The notes under the pieces were generated by a model. The model was not told where the DNA came from and did no database searches. It saw only the letters and a program-made list of their open reading frames with translations. Below are positions 22,047 to 32,688 of a stretch of 64,000 nt of DNA, piece by piece. A program made the translations under genes and the position numbers. The stretch's first letter is position 1; each line of letters opens with the position of its first letter. The DNA comes from Picocystis sp. L7 (taxonomy: Eukaryota; Chlorophyta; Picocystophyceae; Picocystales; Picocystaceae): positions 248,001 through 312,000 of the forward strand of contig QXJR01000008.1 in the NCBI GenBank assembly GCA_020975725.1. The letters run 5' to 3'.

Positions 22047-25034
22047 TCAACCGTTTGAGGGAGATCCGAGGGGATCCTCTTCCTCCCTCGCCTTGTCTGG
22101 GGATCGATCTCGGGTGATCCCCGCCACGGCCTCCCGGATGCGTTTCGAACGGATCTGGGCGAACCGTTCTTTGAAGCTGTAGAAGGCGTCCAATCGGGTC
22201 TGTACGTAAGACTCCCGTTGGGAAGCCAGTACGGGTCCCAATTGGGCTTGGGCTTGACTGGGTTCCATCCCCAGTTGGTGCAGGCAGAAACGCATCAACA
22301 AGGCCTCGTCGGGAGGTCCCCAACGGAAACGCTCCCGTCCTTGTTCCACGTGTGGATGGGTGTACGCCTGCACCACCGATTCGCTAGGAAAGGAAGGATG
22401 AACCTCCCAATTGCGACGCAAACCGCCGTGCTTCCGATGGAACGAACGTTGGACGTCCGTGTGCAAGACACGCTGGACACCCGGCAAGAAACCTTCCAAG
22501 TCCGGAGTCTCCACCCACTCCCGAAAGTCGTACAAACCATCCAAACCTGGAAAGGCATGGACGATCTCGATCGCATTCACGATGCCCACACCAGTGATGC
22601 CTTCCGTGTAGTCGCTACCAAGCAAAAGAGCCAAATGGATGAGCTTCTCTCGATCCAAACCAAGCTCCTTGTGTATAATGGACGCTTGGTATTCCTCCAC
22701 GTACTTTCGCTCCTCAAACATGTTACGGTAAACACACTGCCCACCGAACAAAAACACATCGCTGTCGTCCGTCACCACACCATCAACCAGGCCCTGCTCA
22801 TTGAGCCAAGCACACTGTGCTTCGGCTTCCATAGGAGCAATGATGTACGGTATGCCAAAGATCGCCAGCAACTGCATCACATCCTGGAACATGTCCTTTG
22901 TTGGCGTTTCCGATGCAATCCCAGCCGCACGCTTGGCATCCTTAAACTCGCCCTTCTCCATATCGTCGAATTCGCCTGACAATGCGGCTGCTGTCTCCTC
23001 TTCTTTACCTGCCACAGAAGGGACGTCTCGAATGTCTGGAAGGGGAGCCCCATGCCTAGAAACTAGTCTCTCACTGTCATTCACTTGTGTCAAGGGGGCG
23101 CTGGTAGACGGGGTCTCCTCATCTTCTGGAATTCTGCGCACGGCAGAAGCCTGGCAAGGCACATTACCAATACTTGTCCCTCTGAAATTGCCACCTGGTG
23201 GTTGAGAAGGGCTGTCTCTTTTGATACTGCCTTCAAGTTCATCTTTCGTAACAGACATCACGCTTCCTTCATTGACGCCATTCTCTTTCAAACCTACATC
23301 CACATTGATTGGCGCTGGCAACACTTGACTCTTGTGTGAAGCAAGCATTGCAGATTGTCCTGTGTGAACTTCTTGACTTTGTTGAGAATTTTGGCTTTGC
23401 CGTGATGGCTTGCTTCCGTTTTCCATTTCCTTGCTTGTACTGGGATGACCAACCGCATGCTCGAATCGCCCAGGTACCAGGGCGTTAAATTGTGTACTAG
23501 GAGGAAGTTTTTCCTGGTCTTGTGACAGCACTGTATCTGCATCTTGCCACTCGAATCCCTCATCATCTGCAGCATTAATCATCGTATTGGTGTGTTGCCT
23601 GTCCTGAAGGCTCAATTTCAGAGCAAGCTCTAGTTCTTTATCTTCATCATCGTCCTCCACAGTCTGCTCTTCTTCTTGGACAGCCCACTCACTCAACTTA
23701 CGCCCCATCTTGAAGCCATGGGCGAGGCTCCAAAACTTTTGTCTGGTTGCTGCTCTTTCTCTCCAATTGCTTGGTACCTGTAGCTGGGGCTTCTCAGAAG
23801 GGCTATCATCCAGACCATCATCCTCAAAAGCTTCCCCAAACAGATCATCTATGGCGGCAGTATCCTCTTTCGATGCATCTAGGTCAATTTCTACAGCAGA
23901 CTCGCAAAGGGCTGCTCCTTCAATGAAGGGCCTTGACCCACCTGTGTCATAATCAATGGTATTTCCATCCACGTCCTTGGGAGCATCGTGAAAAGGTGTC
24001 CTTTTCACCTGCTGCAACCATGGTGGGACATCTGTTGGTGAAAGAAGAGCACGCTTCTTGGGATTTTGCTCTGCATATGTATCTTCGATACTCTTCTTCC
24101 GCTTTGAAGGAGATCTCTTGGCAGGTACTTTGGGAGCTGTTTGGAGTATATATTCGCGCCCTGCCTCTGTCATGATTGGTTTACCGGCACTGCTCTGGTC
24201 AGGCTGAGCTTCGGCATTGATAACCCCTCTTATATCCTCGATCTTTTGCTTAAATTGGGTGCTTTTCAGGTATGCTGATATCTGCATCGAAGAAAAGTCG
24301 GAAGGGTCTTGTGCTAGAGTATACTGTTCTCTGTTGGCAATGTTTTGCTTTTCCCTCATCTTGAGCAGGACATCAAATTGCATTGACGGTGGCAGCGCAC
24401 TCAGTGCTTGGGCGTCCATGTCTGCGATATTGTCAGGAAGGACCACCGATTCATCCTCAAGATGGTCACCGTCCATGCCAGAGGGAGTCGTCTCTGCATG
24501 TTCGGCATCGATCTCATCACAGCTTAAGTCTGAAGCAACAGCTTGCTTCCCCTTGTCCACTTTCATAGGGTGCAAGTTATTTTCAGGTTCCATCGTTTCA
24601 AGTTTCTCACCTTTGCCTGAATGCATTGAGGATCCCTTGCATGCCTCCGAGGTATGCCTTGACAAGGCAAGAGCGGCAGATCTCTGCTTCTTCAGATGGT
24701 TCAGGAGAAGTTTTTCAGCAACCCGTTTCAATTTTGCTTCTTGTACTTCTCTCCTCCGCCGCCGTTCTGCTACTGTTCTCTTCTTCAGAGCAGGAGTTCC
24801 TCCATCAAAGACAAAGACCGGTTTGATCTTGTGGAATAGCATCTTGCAGATCCTCCTGAAGAACCCAAGCAGGTGGGCGTTTTTTATCATTTCACCGCGA
24901 TCATCTCTCATTGCCTTGATGAATTGGGTGATCCATATGGAAGCATCAACTGCCAGTATCTTGCCTGTGAGAAGTTCCACGTTCAATCGTCTTCCGGATG
25001 GCTCCAACAGCTGCCAAAGTCCATGAACTCCCAT
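22047..25034 (-). CDS. ERCC5: XPG-type structure-specific endonuclease
   Basis: 995 residues, close to the length of XPG/Rad2 proteins; makes the 3' incision in nucleotide excision repair. The N-region begins M-G-V-H-G-L-W-Q-L-L and keeps D-A-S-I-W and V-F-V-F-D-G-G. A long, acidic, low-complexity spacer follows (about residues 110-680). The I-region has P-Y-I-I-A-P-M-E-A-E-A-Q-C, V-V-T-D-D-S-D-V-F-L-F-G (about residue 753) and L-L-G-S-D-Y-T-E-G, all catalytic acids present. After the helix-hairpin-helix comes Q-T-R-L-D-A-F-Y near residue 945, a fitting PCNA-binding PIP box. The long spacer and PIP box separate it from FEN1 and EXO1. No introns. Neighbours on the same strand are NAA40 (96 nt) and BolA (205 nt). 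Confidence 0.95.
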   Translation of the reverse strand: MGVHGLWQLLEPSGRRLNVELLTGKILAVDASIWITQFIKAMRDDRGEMIKNAHLLGFFRRICKMLFHKIKPVFVFDGGTPALKKRTVAERRRRREVQEAKLKRVAEKLLLNHLKKQRSAALALSRHTSEACKGSSMHSGKGEKLETMEPENNLHPMKVDKGKQAVASDLSCDEIDAEHAETTPSGMDGDHLEDESVVLPDNIADMDAQALSALPPSMQFDVLLKMREKQNIANREQYTLAQDPSDFSSMQISAYLKSTQFKQKIEDIRGVINAEAQPDQSSAGKPIMTEAGREYILQTAPKVPAKRSPSKRKKSIEDTYAEQNPKKRALLSPTDVPPWLQQVKRTPFHDAPKDVDGNTIDYDTGGSRPFIEGAALCESAVEIDLDASKEDTAAIDDLFGEAFEDDGLDDSPSEKPQLQVPSNWRERAATRQKFWSLAHGFKMGRKLSEWAVQEEEQTVEDDDEDKELELALKLSLQDRQHTNTMINAADDEGFEWQDADTVLSQDQEKLPPSTQFNALVPGRFEHAVGHPSTSKEMENGSKPSRQSQNSQQSQEVHTGQSAMLASHKSQVLPAPINVDVGLKENGVNEGSVMSVTKDELEGSIKRDSPSQPPGGNFRGTSIGNVPCQASAVRRIPEDEETPSTSAPLTQVNDSERLVSRHGAPLPDIRDVPSVAGKEEETAAALSGEFDDMEKGEFKDAKRAAGIASETPTKDMFQDVMQLLAIFGIPYIIAPMEAEAQCAWLNEQGLVDGVVTDDSDVFLFGGQCVYRNMFEERKYVEEYQASIIHKELGLDREKLIHLALLLGSDYTEGITGVGIVNAIEIVHAFPGLDGLYDFREWVETPDLEGFLPGVQRVLHTDVQRSFHRKHGGLRRNWEVHPSFPSESVVQAYTHPHVEQGRERFRWGPPDEALLMRFCLHQLGMEPSQAQAQLGPVLASQRESYVQTRLDAFYSFKERFAQIRSKRIREAVAGITRDRSPDKAREEEDPLGSPSNG

Positions 25035-25239
25035 TTCTTCTTCGTTTCAAATCTCAACTCTTGCTTTCTCTTCACACGTTCGGTTCTGTTCGCAGACTGT
25101 GCTGATAAGCTTGAGTCACGGATCACACGTTGCAGCTGTCCAGGATCTTCTTCGTCTCTGGCGGAGCTGAAACTTCTTCACCGCTTCTCTGGGTCGGCAC
25201 GTCCTTTGCGCCGGAGTTTCTTGTTGCTGGAATTCCAAT

Positions 25240-25500
25240 TCACTTGCTCGTGGCCTTGGCCTGTTCCAAAGTGACAGCCTTGGTGATTGAGATAGCGTGG
25301 ATGGTTTTCAGCTCTTCTTCGAGCACCTGGTGCACAAGCTGGTGTCGTTCGAGAAGTCGTTTCCCACAAAACGCGTCCGACACGATGGCCACTTGAAAGG
25401 CGGAGCCGCAGCCTCCCGACGTGTCGATAACGTCCACTTGTTCGGCCTGCAGATGTTGCTTCAGCTTCTCCTGGATCTGTGAGGCCGAGACAGCGTCCAT
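25240..25500 (-). CDS. BOLA2: BolA-family protein (BOLA2-like)
   Basis: 86 residues from the chosen Met. The whole protein is a BolA domain: I-D-T-S-G-G-C-G-S-A-F-Q-V-A-I-V-S, then F-C-G-K-R-L-L-E-R-H-Q-L-V-H and L-K-T-I-H-A-I-S-I. Both the conserved Cys in the G-G-C-G loop and the C-terminal His are present, as in BOLA2 proteins that bind 2Fe-2S clusters with monothiol glutaredoxins. The frame is open for 39 further codons upstream and includes a hydrophobic stretch; a start at 25617 would add this possible leader. I chose the downstream Met because it gives the standard length. It may share regulation with the iron-related ferroportin gene nearby; that is speculation. Confidence 0.88.
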   Translation of the reverse strand: MDAVSASQIQEKLKQHLQAEQVDVIDTSGGCGSAFQVAIVSDAFCGKRLLERHQLVHQVLEEELKTIHAISITKAVTLEQAKATSK

Positions 25501-27679
25501 TTCGGTGCACGAAACACGAGTCACGCACGCAGCAAGAACGAGCACTGGATGATTGGCCCTGCTGATCGATACAATGGGCATCAACCACATGAAAAGGATC
25601 CAATCCATCCATCCCAATTCTCAGTCATTCAGGAGGAAAGTACATTAATAGGAGACGATGCATCGTAGCGAGAGATACGACGCTTTATGAATGTGCCCAG
25701 ACGCTGCCTGGTGGGACAAATTCACAACACCAGCCACGTGGTGAACCAATTCCGTTTCTTGCCGACCCTGGATCATGAAGGCCCCGGCAAAACGGTCAGA
25801 AGATGCACTAGCAATCCGGCAGCGTGCAAGCACACCGTCTTTTGAGATGCAGGTATACATTACAACATAAAAAGTGCTACAATAAACCATTGACTACTGT
25901 CGGAAGACCAGAGGATGATGATGCACACTTTTCAAACGCCCTTGTTTTCTCAGGCCTGTCTTGTCATACGCGATACACACGAGAAAGTATCATCTATTCA
26001 ACGCACGTTATCTCTACTTATCTGCGTTGGCTTATTTCACTCGGCAGGAATCCTCGTTGTCGAAGATGATGAGCAGTGGCCCTTCTCCGTGTCTATGTTG
26101 GGTTCAATTTGCCTTCCATGAGCGAAATGTAGACAAAGTGCTCCTATCCGCAAAGTAGCATTCCTCTAAAACAAGACTTCTTGCTTGCAGAAGCAGCGTG
26201 GTTCACCTTTCTCGTGTCCGAGGACCAATCCCATTTAGTAAAAATCACCGATGTACGATCACTTTGAGGAGGAACAAACATACGAGAAATATTGCATAGG
26301 TAAGAATGCTACACTGCAACACGCTCGGCCAGCGTTGTTGCTTTCCTCGAAAGTAGAGTGGGGCACCAGGAGATGATCTCCCATTCACCTTGCTTACTGC
26401 TACATGTGAAAATCTACAAGGCCGTGACCAACTTCACATACCTTTTGTGCTTTGGGTTCTCTCGTTCAACAAGAATATCCGACCTGTAGGCGAACTCCAA
26501 TGCCCAGGATGATAAAGCTTTGCGGCCTCTCGAGCGAGTCGATTGGTGTCACGTGAACGAATGACCTACCTCGATCAACTTCCACGAGGAAATACTTCCA
26601 ACGACTGCGACATTGCCTGCTCGTGGGAAGAGTTGTCAAGGGTTGCGGGAGTGGGGTACGGTGGGCACATCTGCAAGTGCCAATTTTCGATTCGTACGTA
26701 TATCATGTTACTCGTACCACTTATTGAAAGGGGTCCCGGGCAGTTGCATCCTCCGCCTTGGAAGTGTCAGTCATACGCTGCCGGTGTGACCCCCCAACCC
26801 CACACATCCAGCCTGGCACCTCCTGAAACCGGGCACCTTCTCCCTTCGGACAGTTGCTTCCATATTCTGGACCGTTCGTACGATTCAAGTTCTATGTTCA
26901 CGTGTTTCCACTTGTTTGGTCGAGGACGCGTCTTGGAAAGAATCGCCCCGCCCCGGCCTTGGATCTGGGGCGCCCTTGGTCCGTCCCCTTAAAGGAGCGT
27001 TAGATCCCTTCGAACCCGATTGAGAAACAGAGGGATTTTCGGTCGAAAGGAGAAGTCGATCTCACGTAGTGGACCCTAGACCCGATCGTTCCCGTCCAAA
27101 CGGGAGGCTGTCTGGTGGAAATGGATCGGGGCGTCCCCAACGGAGTGTGGTTCCGTTCTGGCGGGAAGCCTGGTGGGTACGGTGGCTCGACTCCACCGTC
27201 GATCGTCCGTCCTCCAGGAATTGGGGCTGGATCCACCACAGACGCCACGGGTCGTTGGGGTTGGAATGGAGGAGTGGGATAGGAGCGGAGGTACCCCTCG
27301 ATGGACTGGGGCGAGAATCCTACATCACCCACCTCTAATCTGTCCAGTGTGCGGGAGACGATCCACGTTGGACCAGGAAGCGACCACGCGCAGGCACTTT
27401 CTTCGTGCCTCACCTTGGAAACTGAGTGGAGAGATATACGGGGGACCGGTTGCGCACACCAAAGAGCACCCGCAGTGCACTTTCCGTTCGAAGCTAGGGA
27501 CTGCAGAAGGCGGAAGCAGCGGACCGGACGAGAACGAAACCGACGAAAAAAGAGCGGACAAGACCGCTTGGAGTCGCACTATTGTGGAATGATCCTTGCT
27601 CTCGTCCCAAAAGACGAAAGGAGCAGCTACAGATGGTATGCCAACAACTTAAATTATTGATCAAGTCCAAAGTGCCCAC
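25501..27679. other. Spacer between BolA and bZIP genes
   Basis: 2.2 kb. Up to about 26600 there are only small broken frames and nothing recognisable. From about 26640 the sequence is G/C-rich and open in several frames on both strands, in the style of the other promoter-side spacers of this window; it leads into the bZIP gene. Confidence 0.4.
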
Positions 27680-28486
27680 GTGAACGAAGACATGAAACCG
27701 TGGAGAGGCCATTCATGTCCATCACCTTATTGGAGTGCTCGGGACGAGCTGGATGCCCCAGATTCGAATCGGCTGGATGACCTTGTCCCACAAAGTGCAT
27801 TCTCAGTACCGACACCATCAGTTCGTGTTGAGGGAAGACGGAGTCCTCGCGTCCCTAGCATCACACAACCATCTGCCCTGTTGTTGTTTGGGAAAGTTAT
27901 CTCCACTAGAGATGAAGAGATGGAGCCACAGACTCACACAGTAGCTGACTGGGACACAACAAACCCACATTCTGGAGGGCTTCCAGCATTTTCTCCACCA
28001 GAAACCAGAAAGAGAGAACCTCGAGCACGTGAGATGTGCAAAGTTTCCAATACCACTCACAAAAACGTAGACAAAGACCAACTTACACAGTATGAAAGAA
28101 GAAAATTATCTAATAGACAAGCAGCCAGGCGCTCCAGGTCAAAGAAGGCTGGACAAATAGAGAGACTAAGGCAATGGGTGGGCAAATTGCTGGAAGAGAA
28201 CCATGCGCTCAAATCCCACATACAATTCGTGAACGGGCGATCAATGCATTGGAGACCACAAGAGTTTGACCATCTGTGCCATTCTGCACAATCTGCACAA
28301 ACTGCTGTTGACAGTATGTTGAATAATGCACAAGTAGCTGCAGTCCCAGGCGTCCTGCCCTGTACAGGTGTCGAACTTACATACTCAGACCTGGTGCACG
28401 GCATAATTTCAGAAAAAAATGCCACAGTTGTTCATGACGGATGCTCCAACTTGGAAATGGAAAACCTATCATCGGGGAAGCATTAA
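27680..28486 (+). CDS. bZIP transcription factor
   Basis: 268 residues. A basic region and short leucine zipper lie at about residues 135-180: Y-E-R-R-K-L-S-N-R-Q-A-A-R-R-S-R-S-K-K carries the N-x7-R DNA contact, and the zipper runs through I-E-R-L-R-Q-W-V-G-K-L-L-E-E-N-H-A-L. The zipper is only about three heptads long, as in some plant and algal bZIP proteins. The N terminus is Ser and Pro rich and may hold an activation region; the C terminus has no known domain. The gene is intronless and convergent with ferroportin. Binding site and target genes cannot be told from this sequence. Confidence 0.9.
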   Translation: MNEDMKPWRGHSCPSPYWSARDELDAPDSNRLDDLVPQSAFSVPTPSVRVEGRRSPRVPSITQPSALLLFGKVISTRDEEMEPQTHTVADWDTTNPHSGGLPAFSPPETRKREPRAREMCKVSNTTHKNVDKDQLTQYERRKLSNRQAARRSRSKKAGQIERLRQWVGKLLEENHALKSHIQFVNGRSMHWRPQEFDHLCHSAQSAQTAVDSMLNNAQVAAVPGVLPCTGVELTYSDLVHGIISEKNATVVHDGCSNLEMENLSSGKH

Positions 28487-28704
28487 AGAGAAGGCAGTAA
28501 CCTAATTACTTTCTGCTATCATTGCTTGGTACACCTGCCTCTACCAGTTTTCATATACACCGATTGTACGCATGCCCATGAGGTGAAATGTCACTTACAG
28601 CTTGTTTGCATGCAGCATTTTTCAAAATTTCTCACAATTGGGTGAACTGTGTGGCACAATCAATGTTTCGACCAGCTCTCTTGCGCATGCAGCAATTATA
28701 CAAC

Positions 28705-28710
28705 TTTATT
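28705..28710 (-). terminator. Polyadenylation signal of the ferroportin gene
   Basis: AATAAA on the minus strand, 10 nt after the ferroportin stop codon. Confidence 0.55.
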
Positions 28711-28719
28711 GTACATGAT

Positions 28720-30168
28720 CTAACCGCAGATACAGTACGCACTGTAAAGGACAGCAGCACCAAATACAGCAAGAATCGAAAGTAGAGAAAGGATCCAAAA
28801 CTGGGATGGATGAGAAAGCACACTTGAAGTCAAGAAGAAGCCAAGCTGTAAGACATTTTGGAGACTGTTTTGCGCACCACTTACTGCTGAAAGATTCCCT
28901 TTCTCAACATTCTCTTGAATGAGCTGCGTCACAACCATGTCGAAGGTCCAAAGCCCCCACCTGGACAGAACTACACCTAGCACAAGTAGATGTGTTGATA
29001 CCACACTATCCATGCCAAGTAGAACCCCACTTACTCCGATGAAAAGGCAAACAAGTTGCATGTATACGCCAATCGTACCACTCCAAAGTAAACCTAGCTT
29101 ACGAGTCAACGAAGAAAGCGAAAGGGTCGCTAGAATACCAAACGCAGCACCTACTCCTCTGTAGAGCCCCAAGGTTGCTTCTGTCATTCCCCTGGAGTAG
29201 AGGTATGGCACCATTACACTCCCGAAAGACAGTACAGTGTAGAAAAGCAAAGCAAGGGACAAGGCAGCCTTGCACACATCTTGGGAGAAGTAGATTCTCC
29301 AAGCTTCAAGATAATTCTGAAAATGACCACTCCTTGAATGGAGAGGATCACTTCGTGGATTGCACTCATTCATCAAGTAGCTATACTCTTCTTTCTTGAG
29401 CAGAAAGTGGATACAAAGAATCTCTGGAAACCACATTGCAACGTTCCAAGTCACAATGAAAAGCACACAGATCTTTGGGCCTCCATGAGTTAATAGCAAG
29501 CCTGCCACACCCGGTGCAAGGATTTTGCAGGAAAGATCGATCCTTCGAAGGCCGGCATTCAGCTGCGTCAAGGCTCTAGAATCATCACATGTAAGGGCAC
29601 GCGCCAACTTTTTTTCCAGGCATATTTTGCTCCCCAGGGATCCCAAGCTACTTCCAGCACCACAAACGATGGCCAGTGATGTAAGCAGGACAAACATGAG
29701 ATGGGACAGATTGAGAGTTGCTTCCAGCAGCACAAAAATCAAACATCCCGAAAGCAGGACCATCGTGTTTTGGAATGCAACTGAAGTAAGGAAACAGTTC
29801 CACACGGTCACCTTGTCCATCCAGCTTCCAATGATACTCCCAAACACGGAGATTGCTGCTGAGTCCACCAGGCCGAAGACGGACGGAAGAAGCAGGGTTT
29901 TCGGCCTCAGCTGATAGAGGAGAAGTGAGATACCGAATTCCCACATGCGTTCTCCCCAAGCGGAGAGGAACCTCGCAATGTACAGCATCATAAACCCTTG
30001 TTTCAAGTTCGGTGTCTCCTCCTCGCCTCCTGCGCCCTCCTCCGTCGAATCCAAGAGCGGTTCCTGCAGACGATGGATCTCCTCCGACGACGATTCTGTT
30101 TCGGTTTCGGGCGGTTGATCGGCCATGTCACGGAGGAAACCATCGTATCCCACGTCGCGAGGTTCCAT
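28720..30168 (-). CDS. SLC40A1: Ferroportin-type iron exporter (SLC40 family)
   Basis: 482 residues with about ten to twelve hydrophobic segments after a 55-residue acidic cytosolic N terminus. The first segment has the ferroportin signature L-Y-I-A-R-F-L-S-A-W-G-E-R-M-W-E-F, where conserved acidic residues belong to the metal site, followed by V-F-G-L-V-D-S-A-A-I-S-V-F-G and G-S-W-M-D-K. Ferroportins export ferrous iron and related metals across plasma, vacuolar or plastid membranes. The C-terminal half keeps the major-facilitator pattern. The start at 30168 is the longest; Met 15 is an alternative. Which membrane it serves is open: no clear plastid peptide is visible. Confidence 0.9.
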   Translation of the reverse strand: MEPRDVGYDGFLRDMADQPPETETESSSEEIHRLQEPLLDSTEEGAGGEEETPNLKQGFMMLYIARFLSAWGERMWEFGISLLLYQLRPKTLLLPSVFGLVDSAAISVFGSIIGSWMDKVTVWNCFLTSVAFQNTMVLLSGCLIFVLLEATLNLSHLMFVLLTSLAIVCGAGSSLGSLGSKICLEKKLARALTCDDSRALTQLNAGLRRIDLSCKILAPGVAGLLLTHGGPKICVLFIVTWNVAMWFPEILCIHFLLKKEEYSYLMNECNPRSDPLHSRSGHFQNYLEAWRIYFSQDVCKAALSLALLFYTVLSFGSVMVPYLYSRGMTEATLGLYRGVGAAFGILATLSLSSLTRKLGLLWSGTIGVYMQLVCLFIGVSGVLLGMDSVVSTHLLVLGVVLSRWGLWTFDMVVTQLIQENVEKGNLSAVSGAQNSLQNVLQLGFFLTSSVLSHPSQFWILSLLSILAVFGAAVLYSAYCICG

Positions 30169-31686
30169 GCCTTCTTCGATTGTGTTCCTTGCGTATGCTT
30201 ACATTCCTTTCGAGTGGACACGATTCTATCCCCCAGGTGATCCCCTTCAACCGTCCAATCGAAAGGGACCAACTGGACAGTGGGGTAAGAACGAGGTGGA
30301 TGTCCAAACCGGATCAGTCAGAAGGAAAGGTTAGGCAGCGAAGTCAATCAAGGCACGATGCCGAAATGATGGGTTGTCTTGAGCAACATTGGGGACAGGT
30401 TGTGCGTAACCTCGACGCCGTGTCTATAGTGAACCATTTTGAGGCCGAAGGTCGTGGAGGGACAACATACCTTGCCGTCATGTACCACATCGTCAGAAAC
30501 GTTCCTTCAACAAAACCATGTTCCAACAAATATGCATCGTCCCCGCCTATGCTAATGCTTTGCCCATTCGTTGGATTTACCGCCTTCCGCATACCGAGTG
30601 TAAAGAAATGAGGTAGTAAAGGGTCTCGTTCACCAAGTGGCTTTTTGAGGAAGCTTGTTTGCCTTACGCGGAGGAAATGATGGGTGCCTATGTCTCGTAT
30701 ACTTGACATGCAAATATGTTGTGTGAGCACGGGTGACATTACTACATGATTACAAGTTAAGTATATTTTGTCATTCACCCTATTGGACTCACTTCGTGTC
30801 GAATCGAGTAACTTGTACTTGGGAATCACACTAGGAGCGTGGATTCAAGTTTGGTCTCATAGAGAATCTACACGACCTGGTTTTCACCCAAAAGCCATGA
30901 CGGAAGGGTATGCAAAAACCATTTTACGAGATTATACGCCTTGGCAACACTTCCATATCAATCGTGTTTGTTGTCGCGCCCTCGCCAAGGATGCTCTTTA
31001 TAGCATGACGTTGCAACATTTGATACCCATTGAGAATGGGTAGATATGCGTGTAACGTCTACTTGGCTACTATCACACCGAATTGAATGCGACTTTGAAG
31101 CATCTTACGACATGCGGTGCGTGTATGGAAGCAACGTTGTTTGTTGATGGACTTCTTCATATGTTACGAGTGGACTTCCTATTCGTTTGTAAGGATGATT
31201 CCGTCTCGCCGACGGAGGTTGCATCTTCCTCTAACGTGGACGCAATGTTCGGGCGGGCACACCGAAGAGTGTTCGAGTTTTTTACCCGCATCGCACCACA
31301 GGTTACCAAATTCTCACACTTCCCAACGTAAATCCACGTCTCAAATGGACGGCCTCGATACAATCCGATGGGACTTTTCCTTGTCTGGGTGTCCTTGATG
31401 CACGCCCGTCTGCTCTCCCCTACATGGGGGTCCTTGAACCAAGGCATCCACATGCCTCATTGTCGTGACCAGGGAAGGTGCGACGGACGTGGTTGGAGCG
31501 TCGGAAGAGAAGTCCGTCGCCACGTTTGGACGTCGTCCGGATCGAAGGGTGCTGGATCGGAGACATGTGTCTCGGTAGATCTGATCACCAGCGTAAGTAC
31601 TGGGAAAGGCTCTAGGGGAACGAAACTGCACCCAGTGGCGCAAGCCTGCGTGTGCAATCACGAAGGTGCTTTGGGGACCTGCGAGG
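30169..31686. other. Intergenic, no gene recognised
   Basis: 1.5 kb between head-to-head genes. The first 150 bp and last 250 bp are G/C-rich promoter-like sequence. The A/T-richer middle (about 30340-31330) has long but broken frames on both strands (up to 161 codons) with no recognised motif; it may be a decayed insertion. Confidence 0.4.
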
Positions 31687-32688
31687 ATGGAAGCCGATGC
31701 AGAAGAACTTCTCCGGCATGGGATACGAAAGGAACTGGTGGAGCATCCACTGATGCAACCACAAGTGATCCCTGGCCGGCCGGATTTGGCCATCGAACTC
31801 CGCGAGTACGAGCCGAACGAACGCGGGATCAGGAAAGCCAAAAGGGAGCTACCTTTTCTCTTTTCGGCCTTTTCGCAACCTCCTGAGCTTCTTGCGCATC
31901 TCCAGTACGCTGTCACGGCGCAGGGTGGATGGGGAGAAGAGTTTGAAGATTTCCGCGGATTTCGAGTAGCGGTCCTTCTGCCCTGTAAGCAGGAAGTGGT
32001 ATACCACACTCGGTGTGCGAATGCACAAGAGAGTGCTAGTTTGACATCGGTCTCGGACGATGTGAGGGAATGCAGCACAGATAGCGACTTTGTGTGGGAG
32101 AATCACCCTGTGAAGGTGCGCATGATTGTACCACCCCTCGTTCAAAAATCATGTCAGGTTGCTCATGGGGAAGTGCGCCTGGAGATGGAGTCAAGAGCAC
32201 AGACATCCAAGCCAAGGAAAAGTTCCATGCGTGGAATCAGCGGCAGCTTTGCCAGATTGACAGCATCGCGCTTTGGACGTCCGGTATCTTGTGCCACAAT
32301 ACGAGGTACCCCAGATTTCTTGGAGATTCCCTTCTGGGCCACCAGGCCCGAAAAGAGAAGAAAAGGATATGCCCGTGCCCTCCTTCAAGGAATCGAAGAC
32401 ATCGCAAGGACCGTAGGTGCACGCGAGCTTCTACTTCCCAGTGCCAAGGAACCAGAAGTTAAGGCGGTGTGGGAGCATTTAGGGTTCACTCCCCTTCAGC
32501 CCGACTTTTCTCGCCTTGGAAGCCCTTTCACAGTCCGTCTTGCCAACTCTACAGAACTTGTAAAAAAAGTGCCCCCTCCGCCTTCAATGTTAAAGTTGGT
32601 TGTGAAGCACAGGGAGTTGAGCCACGTGGCCCTTGCAAACATTGGAGACGAAGATAAAGATTCCAATCCCAATAAACCATCAAGATGA
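31687..32688 (+). CDS. GNAT acetyltransferase-like protein (IDM1-like, no PHD)
   Basis: 333 residues from the chosen Met (a Met at 31666 is also in frame). The C-terminal half is a GNAT fold: V-S-C-A-T-I-R, then F-L-E-I-P-F-W-A-T-R-P-E-K-R-R-K-G-Y-A-R-A-L-L, in which R-R-K-G-Y-A fits the acetyl-CoA loop (R/Q-x-x-G-x-G/A), and E-L-L-L-P-S-A followed by W-E-H-L-G-F-T-P-L. This resembles the acetyltransferase part of plant IDM1-like histone acetyltransferases, which also carry PHD fingers; none is present here. The N-terminal half (about residues 1-190) has no known domain. Substrate unknown. It ends about 100 nt before an AATAAA signal. Confidence 0.72.
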   Translation: MEADAEELLRHGIRKELVEHPLMQPQVIPGRPDLAIELREYEPNERGIRKAKRELPFLFSAFSQPPELLAHLQYAVTAQGGWGEEFEDFRGFRVAVLLPCKQEVVYHTRCANAQESASLTSVSDDVRECSTDSDFVWENHPVKVRMIVPPLVQKSCQVAHGEVRLEMESRAQTSKPRKSSMRGISGSFARLTASRFGRPVSCATIRGTPDFLEIPFWATRPEKRRKGYARALLQGIEDIARTVGARELLLPSAKEPEVKAVWEHLGFTPLQPDFSRLGSPFTVRLANSTELVKKVPPPPSMLKLVVKHRELSHVALANIGDEDKDSNPNKPSR

